Assembly: GCA_903872565.1 (NCBI GenBank)
Contig: CAIQLG010000064.1
Location: forward strand, 1 to 40,032
Origin: an uncultured Lentisphaerota bacterium
GTDB lineage: Bacteria; Verrucomicrobiota; Lentisphaeria; Victivallales; GWF2-50-93
Direction: 5' to 3'
Length of the DNA: 40,032 nucleotides
The position numbers and the translations under genes were made by a program. The notes under the pieces are model-generated. The model was not told the DNA's origin. It searched no databases and worked only from the letters and a program-made list of their open reading frames with translations. Of this stretch, positions 8,047 through 16,443 are shown piece by piece; position 1 is the first letter of the stretch; the number at the start of each line of letters is the position of its first letter.

Positions 8047-9039
8047 TTACTGTGATTTCGGACCATAAAATATCTCGGAGATCCTCATTTCCGGTTCGGG
8101 AAGCTGTTTCTCTTCAATGAAAAGAGAAACAAGATTTTTTATTTCATCATATTTTTCGGGATCCTTCCAGTGAATCTTCCAGCCCTGATTTTCGAATTTT
8201 CTGAACCAGATGTCCTGTCGTTTAGCAAACTGTCGGATTCTCGCCTCAAGGGTTGATTTCATAGTGGCGAGATCAATTTTCCCTTGCAGATAGAGTGCGA
8301 TCCACTTGTATTCGAGGCCGAAATATTCAAGTTTTTCCCAGGAAATCCCGGACGTGTGAAGATCTTCCACCTCCACGAGCATTCCCTCTAAAAGTCTTTT
8401 TTCAAGGCGTGTCTTGATTTTTTCGTGGATTTGCCTTCTATGCAGATATGTCCCTATTATGAGCCATTCGGCTTCGGGGGCACCACCTGATTCGGCTATT
8501 TTACCGGATGATAGTCTCTCGTAGACTCTGATCAGTCTGTTTCTGTTGTTGACATCAATCGTTTCCGCTTCTCTCCCATTTTTTTTTATCATTTCGAGGA
8601 TTTCGTGATTTGTTTTGTTGCTCAATTCCTTTCTGATATTGCTGTCGGGAGGACCTCCAGGAAGGGAATAGCGGTTTATTATGGAAGAAATGTAGAGGGG
8701 GCTTCCTCCTACGACAAAAGGAGTTTTTCCCTTGTCCAAGATTTCGTCGAATGCCCGGATGAAATCGACCTGGAATTTCTGCAGGTTGTATTCCTCGCCA
8801 GGATCGGCTATATCTATGAGGTGGTAGGGGACAGTTACCGAATCGAAAGAATATTCCTGGATGTCTTTGCCGGAACCTATGTCAAGCCTCCTGTATATCT
8901 GCCTCGAGTCGGAGCTTATTATTTCGCCGTCGAAATCCCTTGCGAGCCTGGCTCCGACTCTTGTCTTGCCTGTGGCGGTGGGACCTGTTATTATAACTCC
9001 TTTTTCCCTGATTATTTTTTTCACCGTTAATTTTTCCAA
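8047..9039 (-). CDS. miaA: tRNA dimethylallyltransferase
   Basis: Transfers a dimethylallyl group to A37 of tRNAs that read UNN codons. The 330-aa product carries the P-loop GPTATGKT (19-26), the tRNA-recognition segment SSDSRQIYRRLDIGSGKD, the HLID motif (PYHLIDIADPGEEYN), the VVGGSPLYISS loop with an atypical Pro in place of the usual GT, and a C-terminal arginine-rich region (ARIRQFAKRQDIWFRKF), all in the right order. It is divergent from lpxC with about 98 bp between starts. Confidence 0.93.
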   Translation of the reverse strand: MEKLTVKKIIREKGVIITGPTATGKTRVGARLARDFDGEIISSDSRQIYRRLDIGSGKDIQEYSFDSVTVPYHLIDIADPGEEYNLQKFQVDFIRAFDEILDKGKTPFVVGGSPLYISSIINRYSLPGGPPDSNIRKELSNKTNHEILEMIKKNGREAETIDVNNRNRLIRVYERLSSGKIAESGGAPEAEWLIIGTYLHRRQIHEKIKTRLEKRLLEGMLVEVEDLHTSGISWEKLEYFGLEYKWIALYLQGKIDLATMKSTLEARIRQFAKRQDIWFRKFENQGWKIHWKDPEKYDEIKNLVSLFIEEKQLPEPEMRISEIFYGPKSQ

Positions 9040-9137
9040 AATACGATTTTCATGATTTTAAATTATTTGTTGATAGTATATATTAGGGCTTGCGTAAGAG
9101 CAATTATAAATTTTAACTAAGCGGGAAATTTCGATTC

Positions 9138-9989
9138 ATGGAATGTCAGAAGACAGTCGCCACGAAGGCCTCGTTGTCGGGTATATCCCTTCACACTGGG
9201 ATGAGGGCGCACATAACTCTCAGGCCTGCACCAATGGACACTGGTATCGTGTTCGTCCGTAAGGACTTGGATGGAACGCCATCCGTGCGTGCCATTGTGG
9301 AAAACGTTGTTGATGTGAAGAGAGGCACCACGATAGCCTGCGGTGTCGCGAAGGTCCACACTGTGGAGCATATTCTTGCGGCTTTGAACGCCGCCGGTGT
9401 GGACAACGCATTCGTGGACATGGATGGTCCCGAGCCGCCAATAGCTGATGGCAGCGCGATGCCCTATGTGGAACTTGTCCTCAAGGCTGGGATAAAAGAT
9501 CAGGATGGCAGTGCTTGCACGATAGCTCCTTCCGAAAGCATCATAGTAGAGGAGGGGGAGACCAAGATCATCCTATTTCCCTGCGATGAACTAAGGATTA
9601 CCTGTATAATCTCGTACGGGGCGAGTCCCCTTGACGCTCAATACTATTCGGGCAAGATAGACTTCGATGTTTTCAGGAATGAAATTGCGCCTGCCAGGAC
9701 TTTCTGTCTCTACAACGAGCTTGAAGCCTTGATTGCATGTGGGCTGGTCAAGGGGGGAAGCCTTGACAATGCAATAGTACTTCACGATGGGGCGATAATT
9801 TGCAAAGAGGAAATGAACTTCGCGAATGAACTTGTAAGGCACAAAGTTCTTGATATTGTAGGAGACTTGTATTTGGCCGGAGCTAGAATTAAGGCACATG
9901 TTGTGGCAATTAAACCGGGGCATCCGGCGAACATATCCATGGTCAGGAAAATTGTCTCTCTGAACGATGCGTCAAGAATTGCTGTTTGA
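9138..9989 (+). CDS. lpxC: UDP-3-O-acyl-N-acetylglucosamine deacetylase
   Basis: Committed step of lipid A synthesis; a zinc-dependent deacetylase. The 283-aa product has the two-domain LpxC layout with GISLHTG near the N-terminus, the zinc-binding VHTVEH (His78, catalytic Glu77), SLDNAIVL (208-215), zinc ligands His235 and Asp239 in RHKVLDIVGD, and the general acid His262 in KPGHPANI. It is the first gene of a plus-strand pair with the FabZ-like gene 36 bp downstream. It is a stand-alone enzyme, not the LpxC-FabZ fusion known from Bacteroidetes. Confidence 0.95.
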   Translation: MECQKTVATKASLSGISLHTGMRAHITLRPAPMDTGIVFVRKDLDGTPSVRAIVENVVDVKRGTTIACGVAKVHTVEHILAALNAAGVDNAFVDMDGPEPPIADGSAMPYVELVLKAGIKDQDGSACTIAPSESIIVEEGETKIILFPCDELRITCIISYGASPLDAQYYSGKIDFDVFRNEIAPARTFCLYNELEALIACGLVKGGSLDNAIVLHDGAIICKEEMNFANELVRHKVLDIVGDLYLAGARIKAHVVAIKPGHPANISMVRKIVSLNDASRIAV

Positions 9990-10025
9990 AATCGTTAAGA
10001 GGATTTATAAAAAAGGATTGGACAT

Positions 10026-10943
10026 ATGAGTGGAACAATAATTTGCGCAGAAAAAATAAAAGAGCTTCTGCCCTACAGATATCCCATGATGCTTCTTGAC
10101 AGGATTTTTGTCGAGTCTGAAAACAAGGTTATTGGGCTGAAGAATCTCACTTTCAACGAGGAATTTTTCCAGGGTCATTTTCCAGGGCATCCAATAATGC
10201 CCGGTGTTCTACAGGTTGAGGCGATGCAGCAGGTGAGCGAGATCGCCGTGAAAAGTCGGTTGGATCCTGAAGGTAACAACGATATATATATAAAATCTCT
10301 CAAGAGGGTGAAATTCAGGAAACCTGCATTTCCTGGCGACAGGCTTATGATAAACATAGAGGTCAGGAATGTTGATTCCGACACCGCTGAAATCTATGCC
10401 GAGAATACCAGCAATTCAGGTATAACGTGTCAGGCGAACATGATACTTTCCGTAAGACCGAAAATCTGTCCAGACAAAATGCCGAAGTTCAATGAATTCG
10501 ACAAGACAAGCGATATAGCGATGGATGTGAACAAGATAATGTCAATCATTCCGCATAGATATCCTTTTCTCCTTGTTGACTATATCGTTTCCATGGAGGG
10601 GGCACATGTGATAGCGGTTAAAAATACGTCCATAAACGAGCCTATATTCCACGGGTATTCACCAGACTATGCGGTTTTGCCGGGGGCGATCCAGTCGGAG
10701 ATAATTGCACAGTCCGGATGCGTCTCCAAGCTTTCCCGTCCGGAAAACGAGGGGAAAATAGCATATTTCATGTCAATAGATGAATCTGAATATATGCATC
10801 CGGTATTTCCGGGCGATCAGCTTAGGATCGAAGTTGATCTGCCCGAGGGGAATTCCAGGTTCGGACGCGGAGAGGGTTTCATCGCAGTGGATGACAAGAT
10901 TATATCTAAGACCGTAATGCACTTTGCTGTAGTGGATCCATAA
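10026..10943 (+). CDS. fabZ: Tandem FabZ-FabZ hotdog protein, second domain degenerate
   Basis: 305 aa, twice the usual FabZ length of about 150. Residues 1-145 form a canonical (3R)-hydroxyacyl-ACP dehydratase with LLPYRYPMMLLDRI, QGHFPGHPIMPGVLQVEAMQQ-type active site (His51, Glu65) and RVKFRKPAFPGD. Residues 165-305 repeat the fold (IIPHRYPFLLVDYI, PVFPGDQLRIEVDL), but the active-site segment reads FHGYSPDYAVLPGAIQSEII: the catalytic His is replaced by Tyr211 while Glu225 is kept. The second half is probably structural, since FabZ works as a dimer of hotdogs, or has another acyl-ACP function. Location after lpxC suits supply of hydroxyacyl chains for lipid A and fatty acids. Confidence 0.88.
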   Translation: MSGTIICAEKIKELLPYRYPMMLLDRIFVESENKVIGLKNLTFNEEFFQGHFPGHPIMPGVLQVEAMQQVSEIAVKSRLDPEGNNDIYIKSLKRVKFRKPAFPGDRLMINIEVRNVDSDTAEIYAENTSNSGITCQANMILSVRPKICPDKMPKFNEFDKTSDIAMDVNKIMSIIPHRYPFLLVDYIVSMEGAHVIAVKNTSINEPIFHGYSPDYAVLPGAIQSEIIAQSGCVSKLSRPENEGKIAYFMSIDESEYMHPVFPGDQLRIEVDLPEGNSRFGRGEGFIAVDDKIISKTVMHFAVVDP

Positions 10944-10992
10944 AAGAATAATTCAACCGGCTACTCAAAACGTATTTATCCCGAAACAAAAC

Positions 10993-11006
10993 GATGCAAT
11001 CGCATC
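10993..11006 (-). terminator. Weak candidate terminator after the secretin operon
   Basis: GATGC and GCATC flank a 4-nt loop just past the second secretin's stop, followed on the minus strand by GTTTTGTTT. The stem is only 5-6 bp, so this is a weak candidate that could serve the end of the pilus operon in this convergent gap. Confidence 0.3.
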
Positions 11007-11009
11007 ATC

Positions 11010-13493
11010 TCATTGCGAAAAGGGTGGAAGGCCGGGAATTTCTCTTGCCCTGTATGGAGAACCGTCAGGTTGGACAAGTCTGACGGTAGTGAATATCAAC
11101 AGGTTCCTTTTTGTGTTGTTAGCTACCTGGGACTGGAATAGTCTTCCGATAATGGGTATTTCTCCGAGAACTGGTATCTGGTCGTCTATTGTTCCATTTG
11201 TGTCCCTGTTGATTCCTCCCATGACAACGGTTTCTCCATCGTAAATCTGCATGGGAGTCTGAACCGTTCTCCTTTCGATTATGGGCATTCGGACTACATT
11301 TGTGTAGCTTTGCCCCGTGGGAGAGGGAACCTGATAACTATAATCTATCCATCCGACAAGTTCCTGCGTCATAGGCAACAGATCAAGTGCTATAGTATAA
11401 GCGTCGGCATCAACGGTTGGGGTCACTCTCATCGTGACCCCCATTTCGGTCGGCTCGCCTAATTGTGGCACGGAAGGTATGAAAATATCAATCACCTGGG
11501 TTGCTGTTCCGGCTGGTAGATACGATGCTGGGCTCCAGGACTCTGGCAGATATATGTCAGTTATCATTCTTATGGTGGCTTCTTCTCCACTTTTCACGGT
11601 AACCCTGGGTGTTGAGAGTATGTCGGTTGCATCGGATACTTCGAGGGCATGAACTATGGCCTGATATGTGACGCCATTGTCGGCATGGTGGGTGACATTT
11701 GCGACGATGTCGCCACCATTGGTCCAAGTGGGTGATACAGTGTCGGCGTAACGCATAAGCGGGTCATTCTGATTGAACGTGGTGCTTGTGGGCTGTCCAT
11801 AGCGATCACGGTTTAGATTTGTGAGGGTTGCAGGTTTGCTTACAAGCCATTCAAACCCAAGTTCATTAAGATCGTTTTGATCAACTTCTACAAATTTTGC
11901 CTCGATAAGCACCTGTGGTTCAGTTACATTCATTGCCGCTATCACTCTTTCTATTTTTTGCAGGTTATCAGGAGTGTTTGTGGCAATTATCCTGTTTATC
12001 CTGCTGTCATAGACGACTTTTGCCCCTTCTGGGAATTGGATACCACGCTGATGGAAGTACGCCTCGCAGTTTTTCGTGCCTCCTTCTTTGTCTGCTGCTG
12101 CACCAGCACCGCCTCCACCACCGCCGCCACCTTCTTCTCCAAGTTTGTCAGGTGAGTCAAGTGGATAGATCCTAGTTTCAAGGTTGTCGAGGGGTACCTC
12201 CTGCGATGCGATTACGACAGCATATTTCTCCACTCTCCATTTGAGATTTGCGATTGTGCACAAGTTTTGAATGGCTTCCCTGAGAGGAATCTCATCTGCA
12301 ATAAGATTTATTACCTGATCTGCGCCTGTATTAATGTCTGTACTTTCAATAGCCGAATCAAGGTTGTCTTCTCCGCCTTCTCCCTCAGCGGCTTCAGGGG
12401 TGGGCTTTTTTTTGGTGGCTCCTTCAGTCGCTGCTTTTTGTCCACCTAGTCTTAGGAATATGTTGACACCTTGACCATCGGGGTCGCATTCCTTGCTTTT
12501 ATTTCTAAGCTCAGAAATCACTTGGGGAATAGAAGTTTCCTCGAATTCAATATGGTCGATGACTATGGAAGCGAGTTTTTTGTCGATGGTGCTCAAGGCC
12601 TCTCTTTTTTCAATGGGAGCTTCAAGGTTTTCTTTTTCCCCTGTGAAAGCTCTTGGAAGAAGAGGGGAGACATATTTCCACTCTGACTCAGTTAGCCTTT
12701 CCTTTATAGTGAGTTCCATTCTATCTGTACCTGCTTTATAAAGTTTATCATAGATGAATCTTACATACATTATAGCCTTGACATGATATGGATTCATTGT
12801 TAAAAGTTGCTCGAACTTGTCCCTTGCCTTATCGTACTGGCCATCTTCAAGATATCTTTTGCCCTGCTCAAAAAGCACATCAAGATTGTATTCCTTTTGT
12901 TCTCCATTGGGGAGTAGATATGTTTTATTTGTCTCCTCCCTGTATTTCACAGTTTCCTTCATTTTTTTGAATCGTTCAATGAGGTCGTCCATTTTGTCAA
13001 TTGACGAGGGGCATATCTTTTTTGCCTCTTCGCAATGGGAAATGGCCTCATCATAATTTTTGAGGTTGGCAACTTCCTCCGCTGTTTTGGCAAGGGATAG
13101 AGACCAGTAGTAATATACGACCGAGACAGCCTCGTCAATCGCGGTTATCTTCGGTTGAAGCTGGTTTTTGAATCCGTTAAGACTTTGGAATATTTTTTTT
13201 GCCTCGAGGTACTTGTCCACAGACTCCTTGAACTTGTCTTGTAAAAAAGCTTCTCTTGCCTCTTTGACAAAATTATTTGCTTTTGCCCCCTCCTCTCCAA
13301 GTTCTATGCTGTATTTGTTCACATCGTTTTTGTTCTGGTCTGCTTTTTCTTCGGGGGAAGGTTCAGGAGGAGCCTGCAACTTACCTTTCTCCTGCACAGG
13401 AGGATTTGCCTCATCAAGTTCCTGTGCGGAGAGCGATATGGCCAAGAAAAAAAACAGCACCATGAACAGCCGTCTAAAGATATTTCCAAACAT
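11010..13493 (-). CDS. Secretin, second copy (PilQ/GspD superfamily, Amuc_1098-like)
   Basis: 827 aa outer-membrane channel subunit. A signal peptide (cleavage near ISLSAQ) precedes a helical TPR-like region (about 60-270, with FEQLLTMNPYHVKAIM), an STN/N0-like segment (about 390-430), a glycine-rich linker of eight Gly near 465, an N-type ring domain (VVYDSRINRIIATNTPDNLQ) and the secretin barrel (about 620-810). The barrel has DILSTPRVTVKSGEEATIRM, VMGGINRDT and VPVLGEIPIIGRLFQSQ, ending LLIFTTVRLVQPDG. It is the last gene of the operon, 29 bp behind the first secretin and separately preceded by AGGAGG. Two adjacent secretins are unusual, and the two could form a mixed or alternative channel. 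Confidence 0.9.
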   Translation of the reverse strand: MFGNIFRRLFMVLFFFLAISLSAQELDEANPPVQEKGKLQAPPEPSPEEKADQNKNDVNKYSIELGEEGAKANNFVKEAREAFLQDKFKESVDKYLEAKKIFQSLNGFKNQLQPKITAIDEAVSVVYYYWSLSLAKTAEEVANLKNYDEAISHCEEAKKICPSSIDKMDDLIERFKKMKETVKYREETNKTYLLPNGEQKEYNLDVLFEQGKRYLEDGQYDKARDKFEQLLTMNPYHVKAIMYVRFIYDKLYKAGTDRMELTIKERLTESEWKYVSPLLPRAFTGEKENLEAPIEKREALSTIDKKLASIVIDHIEFEETSIPQVISELRNKSKECDPDGQGVNIFLRLGGQKAATEGATKKKPTPEAAEGEGGEDNLDSAIESTDINTGADQVINLIADEIPLREAIQNLCTIANLKWRVEKYAVVIASQEVPLDNLETRIYPLDSPDKLGEEGGGGGGGGAGAAADKEGGTKNCEAYFHQRGIQFPEGAKVVYDSRINRIIATNTPDNLQKIERVIAAMNVTEPQVLIEAKFVEVDQNDLNELGFEWLVSKPATLTNLNRDRYGQPTSTTFNQNDPLMRYADTVSPTWTNGGDIVANVTHHADNGVTYQAIVHALEVSDATDILSTPRVTVKSGEEATIRMITDIYLPESWSPASYLPAGTATQVIDIFIPSVPQLGEPTEMGVTMRVTPTVDADAYTIALDLLPMTQELVGWIDYSYQVPSPTGQSYTNVVRMPIIERRTVQTPMQIYDGETVVMGGINRDTNGTIDDQIPVLGEIPIIGRLFQSQVANNTKRNLLIFTTVRLVQPDGSPYRAREIPGLPPFSQ

Positions 13494-13522
13494 TATCTAC
13501 CTCCTAAATATAAATATATAAG

Positions 13523-16345
13523 CTACCTTTTAAAATCAGGAATACCGTTGCCTTCAAGCTCGCGAATGGGAACTCCATCGGGATTTATAAGTCTTGCGGT
13601 CACGAAAATAAGGAGATTCCTTTTAGTCGCGCTCTGGTTCTGTGCCGTTGCAAGCCTTCCAAAAATAGGAATTTGCCCAAGCCCCGGGATAGTGTCATTG
13701 ACGGATGAAATGTCCTCTCTTATCATTCCGCCTAGGACTATGGTTTCGCCGTCATAGACTTTTACGCTGGTAATGAGATCTCTTCTTGAAATCTCTGGCA
13801 TCTTCAAGTTAAACCGGCTTGGAACACCCTGGTTTCCAATGACCAAGTTGTAAAAATAGTCAGTCCACCCAGTTTGATCCACGACCTGTGGGTTCATTAC
13901 CAAATCTATAGTGTATTTGTTTGAATTTACAGTAGGTGTGACTGTTAGTATTATGCCGGTATTTGTGGCTTCTCCGAGATCTGGTTCTGGGGGATTGATG
14001 ATATATGTTCCGTTGGTCACCGCAACGGTTGGTTCAGTCCAGCTTGTTGGATAGTATTCCACGCGACCAAGCCTTATTACTGACTCCTGGCCACTCATGG
14101 CTATGACTTTAGGTGCTGATAGTACCTCCGTCTTGGTACTCTGATCCAAGGCGTGAAGCATCATTTTAAGATGCATTCTGTCACGACCTCCGAAAGCGGG
14201 AAATACAACATTGTTCAGAAGTCTATCGTTGATTGAGCTGTTCACCGGGCTGAGAACTCCGCTCCAGTTTGTTCCAAGAGGCCTGACAGTGGATGCATTG
14301 GGCAACACCTGCCACCATGAGTCATTGTCCGTCGGATTTGCCTGGCCGGAATTCTTACTGAATATCCACTCGAAACTCAGGTCTTCAATATCGTTCTGTG
14401 TGATTTCTATGAACTTGGATTCCACAAGGATAAGTGGAATCTCAATATCCATTTCTCTCAGAAGAGTTTCAAGCCGTCTCAGGTTTTCCGGAGTGTTTGT
14501 CGCGGTTAACCTGTTTGAAGTATATGCGATTGTCGCGCCTTCAGGGGAGGGGATGCCGCGTTCTGCGAAATATGCTATGAGAGCATCGGTTGTCACATTC
14601 CTTTTCTTATTGCTGGCATCACCCTTGCCTTTTATAAGACTATCATCAATGTTGATAAATTCTTTATCTGTCATCATGTCGTTCCCCTTTTCTTCTTCTT
14701 CAGCCTTGGGAACAATAGAAGCGATGAGGCTTGCTCTAACCTTGAAGAACCTAGTCTCCATGAGATCTGTAAGCTCGTCGCTTATGATCACCACATGCTG
14801 TTCCACTCTGTATTTGAGTCCGCAGTTAAGGCATATGTATCTGATCAGTTCTCCGACTGGTATATTGTCAAACTCCATTGTGATGGAAGGGATTGAATTA
14901 ACGTTATTGGGATTCGTCTGAAGCATTATGTTCACTCCCTCGCCGAGGGGATCAAGGTCCCTGCTCCTCATTATCACCCAATTTATCACAGGCATGATTG
15001 GAGTGTTTTCAAATTGCATCTTATCAATGACAATGTCATTCAGCTTTTTATAAAGCTCGGTATTAGCAGACTCCGAAACGGTCTGGTCCAGCTCAGGTTT
15101 TATAACAGGCGACTGAAGTACGGCCTCATTCCATTTCCATCGTGTTTCCGTCAGTCGTTCGAGGTCATTATTGTATTTTCTGATTTTGGCAATCTGAAAA
15201 AGCTTCTGGTACAGATTTCCAAGAAGCTGGACCGCCTTCAAGTTGTAGGGATCCCTCGCCAGGATTTTTTCAAGCGCATTTCTCGCAAGTATATATTCCT
15301 CGTTATCAACAAGTACCTGTGCCTGTTTCAGACTTACATCCTTTTCATAATTCCTTTGAGGGCGCTCAGGATCCATATTGAAGATAGGATTGTCAGGATC
15401 CGTATGATCTATGTTGGTAATTTTTTTAAATTCGAGGGACTTTATATTTTCCTCGCAGTCGTCTATAAGTGTTTGCATACTTTTTGCGCTTGAGGGATTG
15501 GTCTTCATCGCATCCGTCATAGCCTTCTGTAGTGTTGATATGACTTCTTCGTATTTCTGCTTTGCAGTGTCGTAGAAAAGATCCGGAGTTTCCTTTTCCC
15601 CGGGTTTAGTTTTAATCTTTGAATATTCCGCTAGAGCCTGATCTTTGATGTGCATGCTCAACTTGAGTATTGCATCTTTTGTAGCCTTATCAACTTTATC
15701 CTTGAGAAGCTTGGCGGGGTATCCAGATATGTCAGAGATGGAATCATCAAACTCTTTTTTTGCCTTGGCAATCAGATTTATCGCATCAACATATTTTTTA
15801 TTGTTGGCTTCCGCTATGGCATCGGCGAGGATTTTGCCGCTTATGATTGGATCGGCACTTTTCTTTTCAATACGGTCAAGAGATTCGCCCCTCTGAGATT
15901 CCTCTGACTTGGATGTCTGCTGAGGGTTGTAATTGGCCATTTCTTTTTCGCATTCGGAGATGATCGGTCTGAGTTCGTTTTCGAGGGAAGGATTTTTCTT
16001 TAGCGCCTCTTGGGCAAGAATAAGCGCATTGTCATAAATTTTCTGTCCGTAAGCCACCAGCGCGTCATTCTTGTTCTTCTCGGCGCTGGCTATTATTTCG
16101 GGAGTCAAGGAGTTGGCTGGCTTTTCCGGTTTCTTGGCCTTTTCTACCGTATTTAGTTTTGCCTCTGTTTCGGCATCCACGTCGTTTTCGGCTTCAACGG
16201 CATCTTTTCCATCCGATTTCTTTTCCTCTTCCAAAGAGTCGCCCAAGTTAAGATCGTCAAGTGCCTGCGAATATGCCTTGGAAGGCATCAAGAGGAAGAT
16301 CAGCAAAAAAGATGCAAAACAAAAGATATTGGTTTTCCTAAGCAT
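13523..16345 (-). CDS. Secretin, first copy (PilQ/GspD superfamily, Amuc_1098-like)
   Basis: 940 aa. A signal peptide (MLRKTNIFCFASFLLIFLL) is followed by a long, Lys/Glu-rich helical periplasmic region with TPR-like repeats (about 60-400; EKILARDPYNLKAVQLLGNL). Next come an STN/N0-like segment (ITMEFDNIPVGELIRYICLN, about 490), an N-domain (TSNRLTATNTPENLRRLETL, about 610) and the secretin barrel (about 700-925) with VLSAPKVIAMSGQESVIRL, VYDGETIVLGGMIRED and GLGQIPIFGRL, ending NLLIFVTARLINPDG. The domain order is the same as in the downstream secretin, indicating an old tandem duplication. No lipobox is visible, and no pilotin gene is recognised nearby. A 98-bp gap separates it from the upstream gene, which might hold an internal promoter. 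Confidence 0.92.
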   Translation of the reverse strand: MLRKTNIFCFASFLLIFLLMPSKAYSQALDDLNLGDSLEEEKKSDGKDAVEAENDVDAETEAKLNTVEKAKKPEKPANSLTPEIIASAEKNKNDALVAYGQKIYDNALILAQEALKKNPSLENELRPIISECEKEMANYNPQQTSKSEESQRGESLDRIEKKSADPIISGKILADAIAEANNKKYVDAINLIAKAKKEFDDSISDISGYPAKLLKDKVDKATKDAILKLSMHIKDQALAEYSKIKTKPGEKETPDLFYDTAKQKYEEVISTLQKAMTDAMKTNPSSAKSMQTLIDDCEENIKSLEFKKITNIDHTDPDNPIFNMDPERPQRNYEKDVSLKQAQVLVDNEEYILARNALEKILARDPYNLKAVQLLGNLYQKLFQIAKIRKYNNDLERLTETRWKWNEAVLQSPVIKPELDQTVSESANTELYKKLNDIVIDKMQFENTPIMPVINWVIMRSRDLDPLGEGVNIMLQTNPNNVNSIPSITMEFDNIPVGELIRYICLNCGLKYRVEQHVVIISDELTDLMETRFFKVRASLIASIVPKAEEEEKGNDMMTDKEFINIDDSLIKGKGDASNKKRNVTTDALIAYFAERGIPSPEGATIAYTSNRLTATNTPENLRRLETLLREMDIEIPLILVESKFIEITQNDIEDLSFEWIFSKNSGQANPTDNDSWWQVLPNASTVRPLGTNWSGVLSPVNSSINDRLLNNVVFPAFGGRDRMHLKMMLHALDQSTKTEVLSAPKVIAMSGQESVIRLGRVEYYPTSWTEPTVAVTNGTYIINPPEPDLGEATNTGIILTVTPTVNSNKYTIDLVMNPQVVDQTGWTDYFYNLVIGNQGVPSRFNLKMPEISRRDLITSVKVYDGETIVLGGMIREDISSVNDTIPGLGQIPIFGRLATAQNQSATKRNLLIFVTARLINPDGVPIRELEGNGIPDFKR

Positions 16346-16443
16346 GAAAAAATCCCCTTTTATAAAATTATTTACATAGTCAAATGATTTATATAGTGCA
16401 TAAAATCAATTTTCCAAATAGTCAATCTGAAAGAATCCCCAAT

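Noticed and set aside
9040..9137. Divergent promoters between miaA and lpxC
   Set aside because: AT-rich with TATATT and TATAAA words, but no -35/-10 pair with acceptable spacing could be assigned on either strand.
12100..12150. CCACCGCCGCCACC-rich stretch as a repeat or regulatory element
   Set aside because: It simply encodes the glycine-rich linker of the second secretin.
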